Below are positions 1-8,702 of a DNA stretch of 39,465 bases, piece after piece. Made by a program: the position numbers and the translations under genes. The stretch's first letter is position 1, and every line of letters starts with the position of its first letter. The DNA is from Loigolactobacillus binensis (GTDB lineage: Bacteria; Bacillota; Bacilli; Lactobacillales; Lactobacillaceae): assembly GCF_005405165.1 (NCBI RefSeq), contig NZ_BJDN01000026.1:1-39465 (forward strand). Direction: 5' to 3'. A model generated the notes under the pieces. That model did not search any database and had not been told where the DNA came from. It saw nothing but the letters and a program-made list of their open reading frames with translations.

Positions 1-14
1 GGTTTATTGAGCAT

Positions 15-44
15 AAAAACACCTCACCATTTCTTATGATGAGG
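15..44 (-). terminator. Intrinsic terminator downstream of the yfhO-like gene
   Basis: On the minus strand a 9-bp stem (arms 36-44 and 22-30, one G-T pair, 5-nt loop) is followed two bases later by five T. It lies about 190 bases past the stop of the YfhO-family gene and is the first terminator-like structure after it, so it probably ends the csbB-gtcA-yfhO transcript. Positions 45-230 hold no gene I can support. Confidence 0.6.
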
Positions 45-230
45 CTATCATACCGCGGCCGATACGCTATTTATAGTCGGTCTGTTATTGGGTGCTTACG
101 TTGCAAATTACAGATCGCTTTTATCTCGTAACATATTATTAAACTACATTCCTTGAGCCCCTTATCCAACAAATCAATTCAAACAAATACTTAAATAACT
201 TGTTGGCTAACGTTAATGATTCCAAGAAGA

Positions 231-2918
231 CTATGGATTTTTCCGTCTGAGACGTATCTCAACAAAACCAGCATAGCCGACTAAAATAATTGCACTGAAA
301 CCTGTTATAAGAAGGCCTGTCTTTAAGCCACTCGGTGTGTATTTAAGCAAAATATGACTATTCTTCGTCGTTATGCGAAGCGCCATCAACCCATCTAGGG
401 CCTTATAAATCTTAACTTTTCGGCCATTTTCAAAGGCCTGCCAACCTCGATCATAAGGCAAGGTCAACAACACAGCCTTATGCTTCTTTTGATTCTCCTT
501 TAAATCAAAAGAGATTTGCTTGGTCGAAACCTTTAAGTGACCGACATCATTTTTTTTAGTTGCCGCCAAAGCAGTCGCAATCTTCTGTGAATCTTCTTGA
601 TATACCACTGGTTTAAGTGAGTTGATACTATCAACTACATTATTTTGTGTTCTAATACTCAAGTTTACAGTCTGATGGGCTTTAAATTTGCCTAAATACG
701 TGATGCCATTTTGTTGCTGCATATTGATTCGAGATAGTTCTTTACCGTTAACAAACAACCGCGTATCTAATGTTTGTAAACCATCAATTTGGGTTTGGGT
801 AATATTCGCTGTTGGTAGATAAAAATACAGAGATCCTGACTTTGTTACTCTAACTTGATAGTTATGCTGCCCAGCGATTGCGGTCTCAGCAGTTGCTACA
901 TTTTCTGGATGGTACGCTGTATTTATAGCTAATACATTTTTAAAAACTCGATTCAAGTAAATAAACGGATCAGCGCTAGTATCACGATTAATGTTATTAG
1001 CCGATATCACGCTAATGTTTACTAAGCTGGCCAAATTAAGTGCATACTTGTTTTCATATATATCATAACCATTTTTGGAATAGATTTTACTATTATAAGG
1101 TGCATTATAACTCAAGTTATAGCCACCTAATTGCGAGCCTGCACCATTTTCCACCTTTGATCCATACAACATTGACCGCATCGGCTGACTACTATTATGA
1201 ATAACATATCTAATTCCCAGCAGGCTATCCACCGCAAAAGTTGAACCATTATTAAAGTTAGTCCAGCGCCACCAATTATGATTTTGAAAATAACCTAATT
1301 TTTGTAATAAATTAATTGTATTTGGACTTTCAGCCGAACTATAATCGCTTAGTCCATAATAATCAAGTAACAAAGGATCATCATTTGAGCGTTCAAATGT
1401 AGTGCCCACACGATAAAAATTTTTTTTATTATCTGGTAACTGTCGTAAAACATGATTAACTTGACTTGTGTATTTAGAAAAACTATTAACAGAGACACCA
1501 TTAATATAAGCATTCTGATAGGCATTAAAGCCCAAATCAACTATCAGCAACAATAGTAAAGTCACGTCAGTTGTCTTTTTAAAGCGATCGAAATAATAAA
1601 ATGAAAAAATAATGCCCAGGAAAAAGAATAGATTAATTGCAATCAAAGGAACAGTCAGTGTCCCCGAATTCAGTTTTCCAAGTAACAAGGTACCCATTAC
1701 ATAGATTACAAGCAAATTCGATAAAGTTTTTAAATTAATTTTGATTGAATTATTCAGAATAGCATCATACGCAATGACAATCAAAAAAAAGGTAAATATA
1801 AAGGCATTACGATTAGGCATTCCAATAGGTGAATTAAATCCATGCCAGATCTGATAAGTTCCTTGAACAACTTGTGCCATGGCCAAAACCAGCAGAAATC
1901 CCGCTGTAGTCAACTTTTCTGGTAATTTAATTTTTTTACTAGAGAAATAAATAAAGCATAAAGCAACTACCAGCATGCCACCATATATATATGGATAAAG
2001 TTGATTTGCCTTTACACCAGAATATAGCTGAACCAGTAAGTCCAAGGGTTGAAACATTCCAGTTAATCGAAAATGATATGGATTACTTTTCACACTCTGT
2101 ACGGCCTTTAATCCTGGTAATAAAACTACTGCTGATAAACCAACGCTAATAATACTTGATATTACTAATTTAAAAAAGCTCGTCCTAAGCTGTTGTCTAA
2201 GCGTAACATTGTGCCTAAATTTCGTAACTAATAAACGATACGCGTAATAAATCATAACAAACAAGCAAACCATAAAACCAATATAATAATTTAGTAGAAT
2301 AGCAAAAAGCAAAGCAAAAATATAGACATATGGCCGTTCTTGATTACTTATTTTCTCCAAGCCTAAAATAACGATTGGTAAAAGAATAATTGTATCGGTC
2401 CACATCAGATTGGTCATATAGCAAACCTCATAAGACATTAGCGCAAATGACGCAGCAAGACAAACCTGAAGCAAACTATTTGCTTGAACCATACCCTTAT
2501 TCTTCAATGAACGACTAGTATTTCGTTGATGATAATTAAGAAAACAAAGCATACTACAACCTAGTAGCCCAATCTTAACCAGAATCATCAATGTGATTGC
2601 AGCCGGTAATTTAGCCACAGGAAAAGCTAAAAGAATAAGGTTTAATGGGCTTAATAAATAGTAAGCAAAAATACCAAAGAAGTTACCACCCATACTCATT
2701 GAAAACGAATAAAGTAGATCATGAATATTGGTGAAATGATTTTTTAAATAAGCAAAAAAGCTTATATATTGGTTGTTTAAATCACTTGTAATTGCAGCGT
2801 GACTGCCAAATGGGAAGACCCCTTTAGTAAAAAAAACCACTAACATAATAGAAACTGGCAAACAAAAGACCGCCACATATTTAATAAACGTACTACCTAG
2901 CTTATGTTGCCTACTCAT
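231..2918 (-). CDS. yfhO: YfhO-family membrane glycosyltransferase (GT-C type)
   Basis: This 895-residue protein has a hydrophobic N-terminal half with many predicted membrane spans (about residues 14-470), a long extracytoplasmic domain (about 480-855) and a last span near the C-terminus followed by a basic tail. That is the YfhO layout. Known YfhO proteins in Bacillus, Listeria and Staphylococcus transfer a sugar from an undecaprenyl-phosphate carrier onto lipoteichoic acid outside the membrane. The ATG overlaps the TGA of the upstream GtrA-family gene (ATGA) and follows a GAGGAG site. With the GtrA-family and CsbB-like genes it makes a complete synthase-flippase-transferase set. The sugar and the acceptor cannot be read from the sequence. 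Confidence 0.85.
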   Translation of the reverse strand: MSRQHKLGSTFIKYVAVFCLPVSIMLVVFFTKGVFPFGSHAAITSDLNNQYISFFAYLKNHFTNIHDLLYSFSMSMGGNFFGIFAYYLLSPLNLILLAFPVAKLPAAITLMILVKIGLLGCSMLCFLNYHQRNTSRSLKNKGMVQANSLLQVCLAASFALMSYEVCYMTNLMWTDTIILLPIVILGLEKISNQERPYVYIFALLFAILLNYYIGFMVCLFVMIYYAYRLLVTKFRHNVTLRQQLRTSFFKLVISSIISVGLSAVVLLPGLKAVQSVKSNPYHFRLTGMFQPLDLLVQLYSGVKANQLYPYIYGGMLVVALCFIYFSSKKIKLPEKLTTAGFLLVLAMAQVVQGTYQIWHGFNSPIGMPNRNAFIFTFFLIVIAYDAILNNSIKINLKTLSNLLVIYVMGTLLLGKLNSGTLTVPLIAINLFFFLGIIFSFYYFDRFKKTTDVTLLLLLIVDLGFNAYQNAYINGVSVNSFSKYTSQVNHVLRQLPDNKKNFYRVGTTFERSNDDPLLLDYYGLSDYSSAESPNTINLLQKLGYFQNHNWWRWTNFNNGSTFAVDSLLGIRYVIHNSSQPMRSMLYGSKVENGAGSQLGGYNLSYNAPYNSKIYSKNGYDIYENKYALNLASLVNISVISANNINRDTSADPFIYLNRVFKNVLAINTAYHPENVATAETAIAGQHNYQVRVTKSGSLYFYLPTANITQTQIDGLQTLDTRLFVNGKELSRINMQQQNGITYLGKFKAHQTVNLSIRTQNNVVDSINSLKPVVYQEDSQKIATALAATKKNDVGHLKVSTKQISFDLKENQKKHKAVLLTLPYDRGWQAFENGRKVKIYKALDGLMALRITTKNSHILLKYTPSGLKTGLLITGFSAIILVGYAGFVEIRLRRKNP

Positions 2919-3346
2919 TTTGCTCCTCTTTCTTTAAAAATGACTGCTTTGCTAAAGGTATAATTTAATATCACGATCACAAATTGGGTCAGAATTTTAG
3001 CAAACACATCATTGATTTTGAGTACTGAAACCATTACAAACATCGAACCCATATCAAAAACCCCTGATAAAACACGCATCCACAAGAATAGTAAAAATTC
3101 CTTTAGAAAAGGAAGTAGCCCAACCGTACGTGATTTAAAAACAAAGTATTTATTGGTAAAAAAGGCAAACACGACCGAAAGAAACCAAGCCAACAAATTG
3201 GCCAACAAGTAATACAAGTGTAATTGAGAACTGGCTAGCCAAAAAACACCTAAATTAACCGCCGTTGTCAAAACACCAAAGACGATATAATTGATCAATG
3301 CCATATTTTTAAGTAAAATTTTTTTAATGTTGTTAATTAGACTCAT
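2915..3346 (-). CDS. gtcA: GtrA/GtcA-family lipid-linked sugar flippase
   Basis: A 143-residue protein with four predicted membrane helices and the GtrA-family pattern, including an N-terminal NYIVFGVLTTAVN-type segment and FFTNKYFVFKS after the second helix. Family members are thought to flip undecaprenyl-phosphate-linked monosaccharides across the membrane. The gene overlaps both neighbours by four bases (ATGA junctions at 3343-3346 and 2915-2918), so translation is probably coupled. Its place between a CsbB-like synthase and a YfhO-like transferase supports a role in wall or lipoteichoic acid glycosylation. Confidence 0.85.
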   Translation of the reverse strand: MSLINNIKKILLKNMALINYIVFGVLTTAVNLGVFWLASSQLHLYYLLANLLAWFLSVVFAFFTNKYFVFKSRTVGLLPFLKEFLLFLWMRVLSGVFDMGSMFVMVSVLKINDVFAKILTQFVIVILNYTFSKAVIFKERGAK

Positions 3347-4302
3347 ACCTTTTTCACCTGTTTTTGCGTTTCATCATGTGTGTGGTAATTCTCAATAAAA
3401 TATAAGGGGCGCTGTTTAGATTCTACAAACACACGCGCCAAATATTCACCAATAACCCCCAAGGATATTAGTTGAACCCCACCAAGTAATAGGATTCCAA
3501 TCATTAAAGAGGCATAACCAGATACATCGCCTAAACCAAATATCCTTTGAAACAAGACGATCAACATATAAATAAAGCCAAAAAATGAAACGAGCACTCC
3601 CATATATGTTGAAATACGCAACGGTACGGTTGTGTAAGCAGTCAAACCATTAACGGCTAACTTTAATAATTTAGAGAAACTCCATTTAGTGATGCCACTT
3701 TTACGTGGTTGCGCAATATAACTGATTGCCTTTTTCTTAAAACCGACCCAGCCATAAAGACCCTTGGTGTAACGGGCCTGCTCGCGCATTGAGGCCAAGG
3801 CATTAACAACCTTTCGATCTAATAGACGAAAATCACCGGCGTCAGGATAAACCTTTTCCATAGTCATTTTACCTAGAATTCGATAATAAGTTTTAGAAAA
3901 CCAAATCTTACTTCTGCTCTCGCCTAATCTTTCTTTGCGAATCGCATACACGTCATCAAATCCTTGTTCCCAATAATGCAACATCTCTTTAATGACTGCC
4001 GGTGGTTGTTGTAAGTCAGCGTCAATTACGACTACCGCATCACCTTTTGCATAATCAAATCCGGCTGTCATCGCAACTTCTTTACCATAATTCCGTGATA
4101 AATCTATGTAAGATACCCGTTGATCATGCTTTGATAACGCATCAATCAATTCCAATCCTTTATCAGAACTGCCATCATTGACAAACAACATTTCAAAATT
4201 ATAAGTTGGTAAACTATCTAAAGTTTCTACTAAACCATCGTAAAAATCCCGTAACCCACCCTCTTCATTATAAAAAGGGATAATAACCGTAACTACTTTC
4301 AT
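3343..4302 (-). CDS. csbB: CsbB-like polyprenyl-phosphate sugar synthase (GT2)
   Basis: A GT2 protein of 319 residues. The N-terminal GT-A domain opens with VTVIIPFYNEE and carries the nucleotide-binding VVIDADLQQPP segment. Two C-terminal membrane helices (about residues 220-300) are typical of the CsbB/GtrB/DPM1-like group, which moves a sugar from UDP-sugar onto undecaprenyl phosphate at the inner membrane face. I chose the ATG at 4302 because GGAGGAG lies just upstream. A longer frame starting at 4335 has no such site. It is the first gene of the three-gene operon, behind an extended -10 promoter at about 4371. Confidence 0.85.
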   Translation of the reverse strand: MKVVTVIIPFYNEEGGLRDFYDGLVETLDSLPTYNFEMLFVNDGSSDKGLELIDALSKHDQRVSYIDLSRNYGKEVAMTAGFDYAKGDAVVVIDADLQQPPAVIKEMLHYWEQGFDDVYAIRKERLGESRSKIWFSKTYYRILGKMTMEKVYPDAGDFRLLDRKVVNALASMREQARYTKGLYGWVGFKKKAISYIAQPRKSGITKWSFSKLLKLAVNGLTAYTTVPLRISTYMGVLVSFFGFIYMLIVLFQRIFGLGDVSGYASLMIGILLLGGVQLISLGVIGEYLARVFVESKQRPLYFIENYHTHDETQKQVKKV

Positions 4303-4370
4303 TTTCTCCTCCAAGGATTTATTAATTGATATCATATAAGTTTACTCGTAATCATACTTTAGCTCTCGGT

Positions 4371-4399
4371 ATTATATCATTTTCAAGACACGTAAACTA
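4371..4399 (-). promoter_or_regulatory. Extended -10 promoter for csbB-gtcA-yfhO
   Basis: The minus strand has a perfect TATAAT (4371-4376) preceded by TG one base upstream, an extended -10. The -35 at 17-bp spacing is poor (TAGTTT, 4394-4399). It lies about 70 bases upstream of the csbB ATG, between that gene and the IS remnant, so the trio is probably transcribed separately from the exopolysaccharide operon. Confidence 0.6.
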
Positions 4400-4709
4400 T
4401 TTTTCACCGATTATTATTTTACTATATACCACAAAAATTTATGACTTAAACAGTGATTTCAGCCATCTGTTTATAAAATAGAATCAACTTTCACACTTTA
4501 AATAAAGAAGCGGTTCAGCCCCTGTCAAGGAGATAATTAAATAATTAAAGTTTTTGCACGGCATGAGTCCGATATTCTATCAAGGTCATGCCGTTTAGTG
4601 TTACTTGGAGCCGATAGTAGTTTTACCAGTCAATAAATTGATCGATTTGAACGATTAATTTTTTTAACATTGCCGTTCTAAAAGCAAAAAATTCATCTTT
4701 CACATGACT

Positions 4710-4940
4710 TCACAAGAATTCTATAAGACTGGTATCAATCGGTGTTCCGGTCCGAGACATACTATAGGTAATACCATTACTAGCTAAAAAAGTGTTATAT
4801 TCGCCTAATATATAACTGGATCCTTGATCACAATGTAAAACTGGTAGCTTAATACCTTTTATAACTTTTAAGGCTATTCGAATAGTATCGGTTGCTAATA
4901 CTGTGATCTCAGTATCAGCTACTTGCCAGCGATTGACCAC
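4710..4940 (-). pseudogene. IS3-family transposase OrfB fragment
   Basis: This 76-codon open stretch is the longest intact piece of the IS3 remnant. It contains the second catalytic aspartate region (HCDQGSS) and the GTPIDTSLIE segment near the catalytic glutamate of the DDE integrase core. The first catalytic region and the whole OrfB N-terminus are missing. Homologous sequence continues past its TGA in the same frame, with further stops, down to about 4545. It should not be annotated as a functional gene. Confidence 0.85.
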
Positions 4941-5423
4941 TTTGCTTTAGCATCTTGACCCAATCATAGACTTGCCCATAAGACACGTTAAATTATGAGT
5001 TGCACCTTTATAATCCATAACATTGGTAATGACCCATTGCGCAATTTCAATGCGTTCCAATTTAGTAGTTTTCCGACCATCTTTCACAGTAGTGGTATTC
5101 AATAATTTACCACTAGTATACCGGAATACCCATTGATAGATGACTGAAGCATTAGGAATTTGACATTCTTTGACTAATCGAGGATAAGAGGTGTGGCCTG
5201 CAAAACACTTCTGAACGATCTCCGCTTTAAGCGCAACTGGGTGCTGTTGTTTCTGTCGTTGTAGACTTTCAATCTCATACTTTTGGTAGCCTTCAACTCA
5301 CTTTTTAACTTGACAATGATCAATACCATACTTTCTACTATCAAGAGTCATACCCTGTTCCACTAAATAGATACGCTGTAGTTTTTCCTCTAGGCTATAC
5401 CGAAAACCTTTTCTTTCCAATAT

Positions 5424-5449
5424 AAAAAACTTCTTCCTGAGTAGGAAGT
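5424..5449 (-). terminator. Hairpin plus T-run after the exopolysaccharide operon
   Basis: On the minus strand CTTCCT and AGGAAG arms (5433-5448, 4-nt loop) are followed by AAG and six T. It lies just past the Stealth gene stop, so it can end the exopolysaccharide transcript. It also falls at the left end of the IS3 remnant, so it may have come with the element. Confidence 0.5.
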
Positions 5450-5475
5450 TAGCACCTTTTTGATTTTAATAACAG

Positions 5476-6444
5476 TTATCTCATTTCAAATTTCTTGTTC
5501 AGTATATTTAGAATTGGCGGTAATTCTGCTTCTAAATTTGCACCATCAGAATCATTGATGCATAACATCATGTGCTGACTATTTTTAATATCAGCAACAA
5601 TTGCCGCAGTCTCAGATTGATCATAAAATTGGCTAAACGCCACACTACGCGGTGAAAATTGACCACTTTGAAGTTGAAAATAACGCACTAACCAATGTGA
5701 AATATCACTTTTAGTTCTAAATTTATTTTTTGAACAACGATCCAACAATTCCGGTTCCAACTGCCACAATCGTTCAAAGTTACTTTTTCGATAACTTAAT
5801 GGCGTGTGCGGATTGTAAAAACCAACCGTATCATGCCAAGGCAAGCTTAACATTGATCGTGTTAGTTGCTTACCATACTTCAAATTAAAATATTTGCGCC
5901 AATTCTTCTTAATGCCGGCCCATTTACTGAAATATTTGTTTAAAACGATCACGTCATTTAAAATGATATGTGAAAAATGGTTATCGGTTGGGATCACTGA
6001 ATAGATTGCCGCATCTTTAGGATCACCATTGTTCGTAAAAAAGTCTTGCGGCGTCACCGGCCGATTTAAGATCATATCGTCATTAAATAAAATAAAATGT
6101 TCACTAAGGTCCTTAATCCGTGCGATATTCAACTCAATAACATTTGAGTTGAACGTTGGTAAATACTGCGCTGGAATATAATCGGTATGATCGATAACGG
6201 TCAACACATCATCCGCCTTAAACCAGTCAGGTCGTTGACCATCGGTGACCAAGTAAACCTTATGTACCCACGGCGCGTACTTCCTAATTGATGCAATTGA
6301 GTACTTCAATAGGTCAGTATCTCTAAAGCGGTCAACGCTATTTAAGTCTGTGTCCAAGTTCCAATCACGCAAGGCCGTTTCCCGTTTTTTGGTGATCCTA
6401 GCATCGCTACCATCAACCCATGGCAGTACAATGTCGATATCCAT
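5476..6444 (-). CDS. Stealth-family sugar-phosphate transferase
   Basis: A 322-residue protein with the Stealth conserved regions in order: CR1 (IDIVLPWVDGSD, residues 3-14), CR2 (from RDTDLLKYSI to FILFNDDMILNRP, about 40-130), CR3 around LPWHDTVGFYNPHTP (about 200-220) and a shorter CR4-like end. Stealth enzymes, including bacterial capsule phosphotransferases and the catalytic part of human GNPTAB, transfer a sugar-1-phosphate and create phosphodiester links in polysaccharides. Here it is the last gene of the exopolysaccharide operon, so the polymer may carry a phosphosugar. The ATG at 6444 is favoured over an upstream in-frame TTG (6471) because AAGGAG lies between the two. Acceptor and donor are unknown. 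Confidence 0.85.
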   Translation of the reverse strand: MDIDIVLPWVDGSDARITKKRETALRDWNLDTDLNSVDRFRDTDLLKYSIASIRKYAPWVHKVYLVTDGQRPDWFKADDVLTVIDHTDYIPAQYLPTFNSNVIELNIARIKDLSEHFILFNDDMILNRPVTPQDFFTNNGDPKDAAIYSVIPTDNHFSHIILNDVIVLNKYFSKWAGIKKNWRKYFNLKYGKQLTRSMLSLPWHDTVGFYNPHTPLSYRKSNFERLWQLEPELLDRCSKNKFRTKSDISHWLVRYFQLQSGQFSPRSVAFSQFYDQSETAAIVADIKNSQHMMLCINDSDGANLEAELPPILNILNKKFEMR

Positions 6445-6517
6445 AACCAGTTTCTCCTTTCTACTTTGCAATTAACGGTCGTTCTTATAACAAAACCGTG
6501 CTCCAAGAAACATGATT

Positions 6518-7543
6518 CTAATTATTTTCGGCGATTTGTACAGTCCTTTTAATCATTGCCCCATTGATCAATTGTTGTTGCATTTTTTGAACTGCTTTCA
6601 AAATTATCGCATATTGGTTTGGTGAAAGTTGTTCGATGCGACTTGGAATCTCTGTCAAAGAATCAATCGTCAATCCCAAGTTGTTATCTTCAATAAATTT
6701 CGCAACCCCAGCATTTTTCCAGACAATTACTGGAATACCAGCGGAAATATAAAGTGAAGTTTTATGAGGATCAATAAAGCGCAGGTATTCACCACCTAAA
6801 CCGGTAACTGAATCAATTGCATTGCCATCCCAAACCAAACCCCAGCCATTAACTAAATATTGTGGCAATTCATCAGATGGTACACTACCGTGATAGTTAA
6901 CTGAATTATCTAATAAATTTTTATCGGCAATATTACCCCATAAATGATATTGCACGGTTCGTGTACTCTTTAACCTAGTCACAAACTTAGATTTGATCAA
7001 ATTACCGGCAAAAAAGACTTTACCGGCAATTGACTTTGTAGTCGTTGACTTATTTATTGTCGGTACATAATAATCAAACAGTCCTAATGTAATCACATTA
7101 GCCACCAGGCCGAGCGCAACTAACTTCTGCTTCATTACTTCATTGTGTACGATCACTGAATCAAATAAATTCAAACGAGCCAATTCCTTTTGCTGATTAC
7201 TAGCCACTGGTGGAAAGCTATCGCGTAAAAATGGTAGATCATGTACGACTGCGATCTTGTGAGCCGCCTGAACTACCACTCGTTGATAAAAGCGGTCAGT
7301 ATCTAAATCACTGGAATACACTGGGTATTGCACAACCACAGTATCCTTTGGCTGAACTATTTTAGCTAATTTATTGATAGAGCGTAAACGATTAAATTGT
7401 CGGGTCAATTTATTATTTCCAGAACGTGTGGCAAAGGTCAACACTTTGAACCCTTCCGCTGACAGGAACCGATCAATATCGGTGTGCGCCTTTACGGATG
7501 CATCTTGTTTATTTGGTAGCGCATGACTGATCACATACTTCAT
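6518..7543 (-). CDS. Gtf3 / beta-1,6-galactofuranosyltransferase-like glycosyltransferase
   Basis: A 341-residue GT-B-like protein without membrane helices. It begins YVISHALPNKQDAS and has late motifs GGEYLRFIDPHKTSLYI and AGIPVIVW, which resemble the Gtf3/WefE-type proteins of lactic acid bacteria and streptococci, often annotated as galactofuranosyltransferases. A cytoplasmic role in building the repeat unit fits its place between a GT2 gene and the Stealth gene. The ATG at 7543 follows GGTGA. An ATG five codons upstream has no ribosome site. The sugar is inferred only from family resemblance; no UDP-galactopyranose mutase gene is in the window. Confidence 0.7.
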   Translation of the reverse strand: MKYVISHALPNKQDASVKAHTDIDRFLSAEGFKVLTFATRSGNNKLTRQFNRLRSINKLAKIVQPKDTVVVQYPVYSSDLDTDRFYQRVVVQAAHKIAVVHDLPFLRDSFPPVASNQQKELARLNLFDSVIVHNEVMKQKLVALGLVANVITLGLFDYYVPTINKSTTTKSIAGKVFFAGNLIKSKFVTRLKSTRTVQYHLWGNIADKNLLDNSVNYHGSVPSDELPQYLVNGWGLVWDGNAIDSVTGLGGEYLRFIDPHKTSLYISAGIPVIVWKNAGVAKFIEDNNLGLTIDSLTEIPSRIEQLSPNQYAIILKAVQKMQQQLINGAMIKRTVQIAENN

Positions 7544-7558
7544 TTTTTCACCAACCAT

Positions 7559-7712
7559 TAATATTTTTTATGTCATATAATAACGCAACTAAATGACGCA
7601 AAAAACCGACACCAATCGCGTCATCCACAACGAATGATGCTTGATGCCGGACTGGCTCCACAGATACCAATAATTAAAAAATAATTAATTTGCGTCATCT
7701 TGATCCTCTAGT
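7559..7712 (-). other. Gap in the exopolysaccharide operon with possible gene relics
   Basis: This 150-base gap stands out in an operon whose other junctions are mostly short or overlapping. On the minus strand AGAGGAT precedes an ATG whose frame runs 25 codons (begins MTQINYFLIIGICG) to a stop. In another phase an open frame reads DDAIGVGFLRHLVALLYDIKN up to a TGA just before the next gene. This could be the fused ends of a deleted gene, but I recognise no family and chance is possible. Confidence 0.3.
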
Positions 7713-8702
7713 CTATAAGTACTTCCTGCTGTACATTTTATTATAGGTTGATGTAAAACACAACATCATCCAAAAGGCCAACCGATATTTAATTGGTACG
7801 TTAGGCTTAAAACTGCTACTCACACCAATTTTATTCAATAGATACTGCCGCTGTTGTTGTGCACACCACTGAGGATCATATTTGACATGGTGATGAATCG
7901 TATAGATCCAGACTCGTAATTTTAAGGCCGCCATTAAATTAGTCTGCTCGGCAGTACTTAAATCAGTTTGCTGCAATAAATCACCACATTTAACCAAATA
8001 AGCAGCGCTTAACTGATCAATTTCTCGATGAAACGAGGTAGTAGTACTATCTTGACGTTTGTAAAAATTATATAGTGGCTGAGCCACAAATCTAATTCTA
8101 GTATAAGTGATCGCGTTTAAATACTGCCCCACAAACAAACTATCTTCAAAGAAATTTGCATTGGTGAAGCGTAACTGCTGGCGTTCGATCACTTCACGGC
8201 GAAATAATTTATTCCATAGACCAACATCACATTCAGTGTTTGCGCCAAAATAAAGCTTAAGTAGCTTATTTTGATTTTGTGCCTGCTGAATAACCGGCAA
8301 TTCAACGTCACGTTTGGTCACCTGACCGCGGGTATCAACAAAAACTTTATTGATACCCGTTTCGACGAGATCCGCACCAGCCCGATTTTGAAATAATTGT
8401 TGAACCATGTCCGACTCAAGATCATCGTCAATATCCACAAACAGAATAAACTGACCAGTTGCTTGATCCAGCGCTTTATTACGTGCAGCAGCCTGTTTCT
8501 GGTTGGTTTGCGTTAAAAGCATCAGTGGTAATCTGGCCGTCCAATCTGCCGCAATTGTCCGACTATTATCAGTTGAACCATCATCCACAAGCAGTATTTC
8601 AAATTGCGTTGGCAGCCAAACCTGCCGTTCGATACTGGTCAAACATTTATCAATATAAGTCGCAGCATTATACATTGGAATGATTATACTCAGATCCATC
8701 AT
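7713..8702 (-). CDS. GT2-family glycosyltransferase
   Basis: This 329-residue protein has a classic GT-A fold start: LSIIIPMYNAATYIDKCLTSI, then ILLVDDGSTDNS and the DxD-like FVDIDDDLESD. The nucleotide-sugar binding half covers about residues 1-210 and the acceptor half the rest. There are no membrane helices. It probably adds one sugar of the repeat unit on the cytoplasmic side. The start overlaps the stop of the upstream DUF4422 gene (TAATG), so translation is probably coupled. Linkage and sugar cannot be inferred. Confidence 0.8.
   Translation of the reverse strand: MMDLSIIIPMYNAATYIDKCLTSIERQVWLPTQFEILLVDDGSTDNSRTIAADWTARLPLMLLTQTNQKQAAARNKALDQATGQFILFVDIDDDLESDMVQQLFQNRAGADLVETGINKVFVDTRGQVTKRDVELPVIQQAQNQNKLLKLYFGANTECDVGLWNKLFRREVIERQQLRFTNANFFEDSLFVGQYLNAITYTRIRFVAQPLYNFYKRQDSTTTSFHREIDQLSAAYLVKCGDLLQQTDLSTAEQTNLMAALKLRVWIYTIHHHVKYDPQWCAQQQRQYLLNKIGVSSSFKPNVPIKYRLAFWMMLCFTSTYNKMYSRKYL

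Larger units (their letters stand above)
4512..5456 (-). mobile_element. Degenerate IS3-family insertion sequence (remnant)
   Basis: Read on the minus strand, the right part encodes pieces of an IS3-type OrfA: a helix-turn-helix start with an in-frame TGA where tryptophan is expected (VKK*VEGYQKYE), then RKTTKLERIEIAQW, then a frameshift into SYGQVYDWVKMLKQS. The frame jumps from there to the last part of OrfB (4710-4940), with the DDE-core segment LPVLHCDQGSSY and SMSRTGTPIDTSLIE. After another stop comes the usual tail HVKDEFFAFRTA...NGMT.IEYR. At about 945 bp it is shorter than a normal 1.3-1.5 kb IS3 element, so most of the OrfB start is deleted. The ends (4512-4532, 5436-5456) look like decayed inverted repeats, but the exact ends are approximate. 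It cannot be autonomous. Confidence 0.85.

Noticed and set aside
43..156. Open plus-strand frame of about 37 codons with a hydrophobic stretch (FIVGLLLGAYVANY)
   Set aside because: It has no start codon or ribosome site within the window, follows a stop, and overlaps the terminator region; it could be a relic but I cannot support it as a gene.
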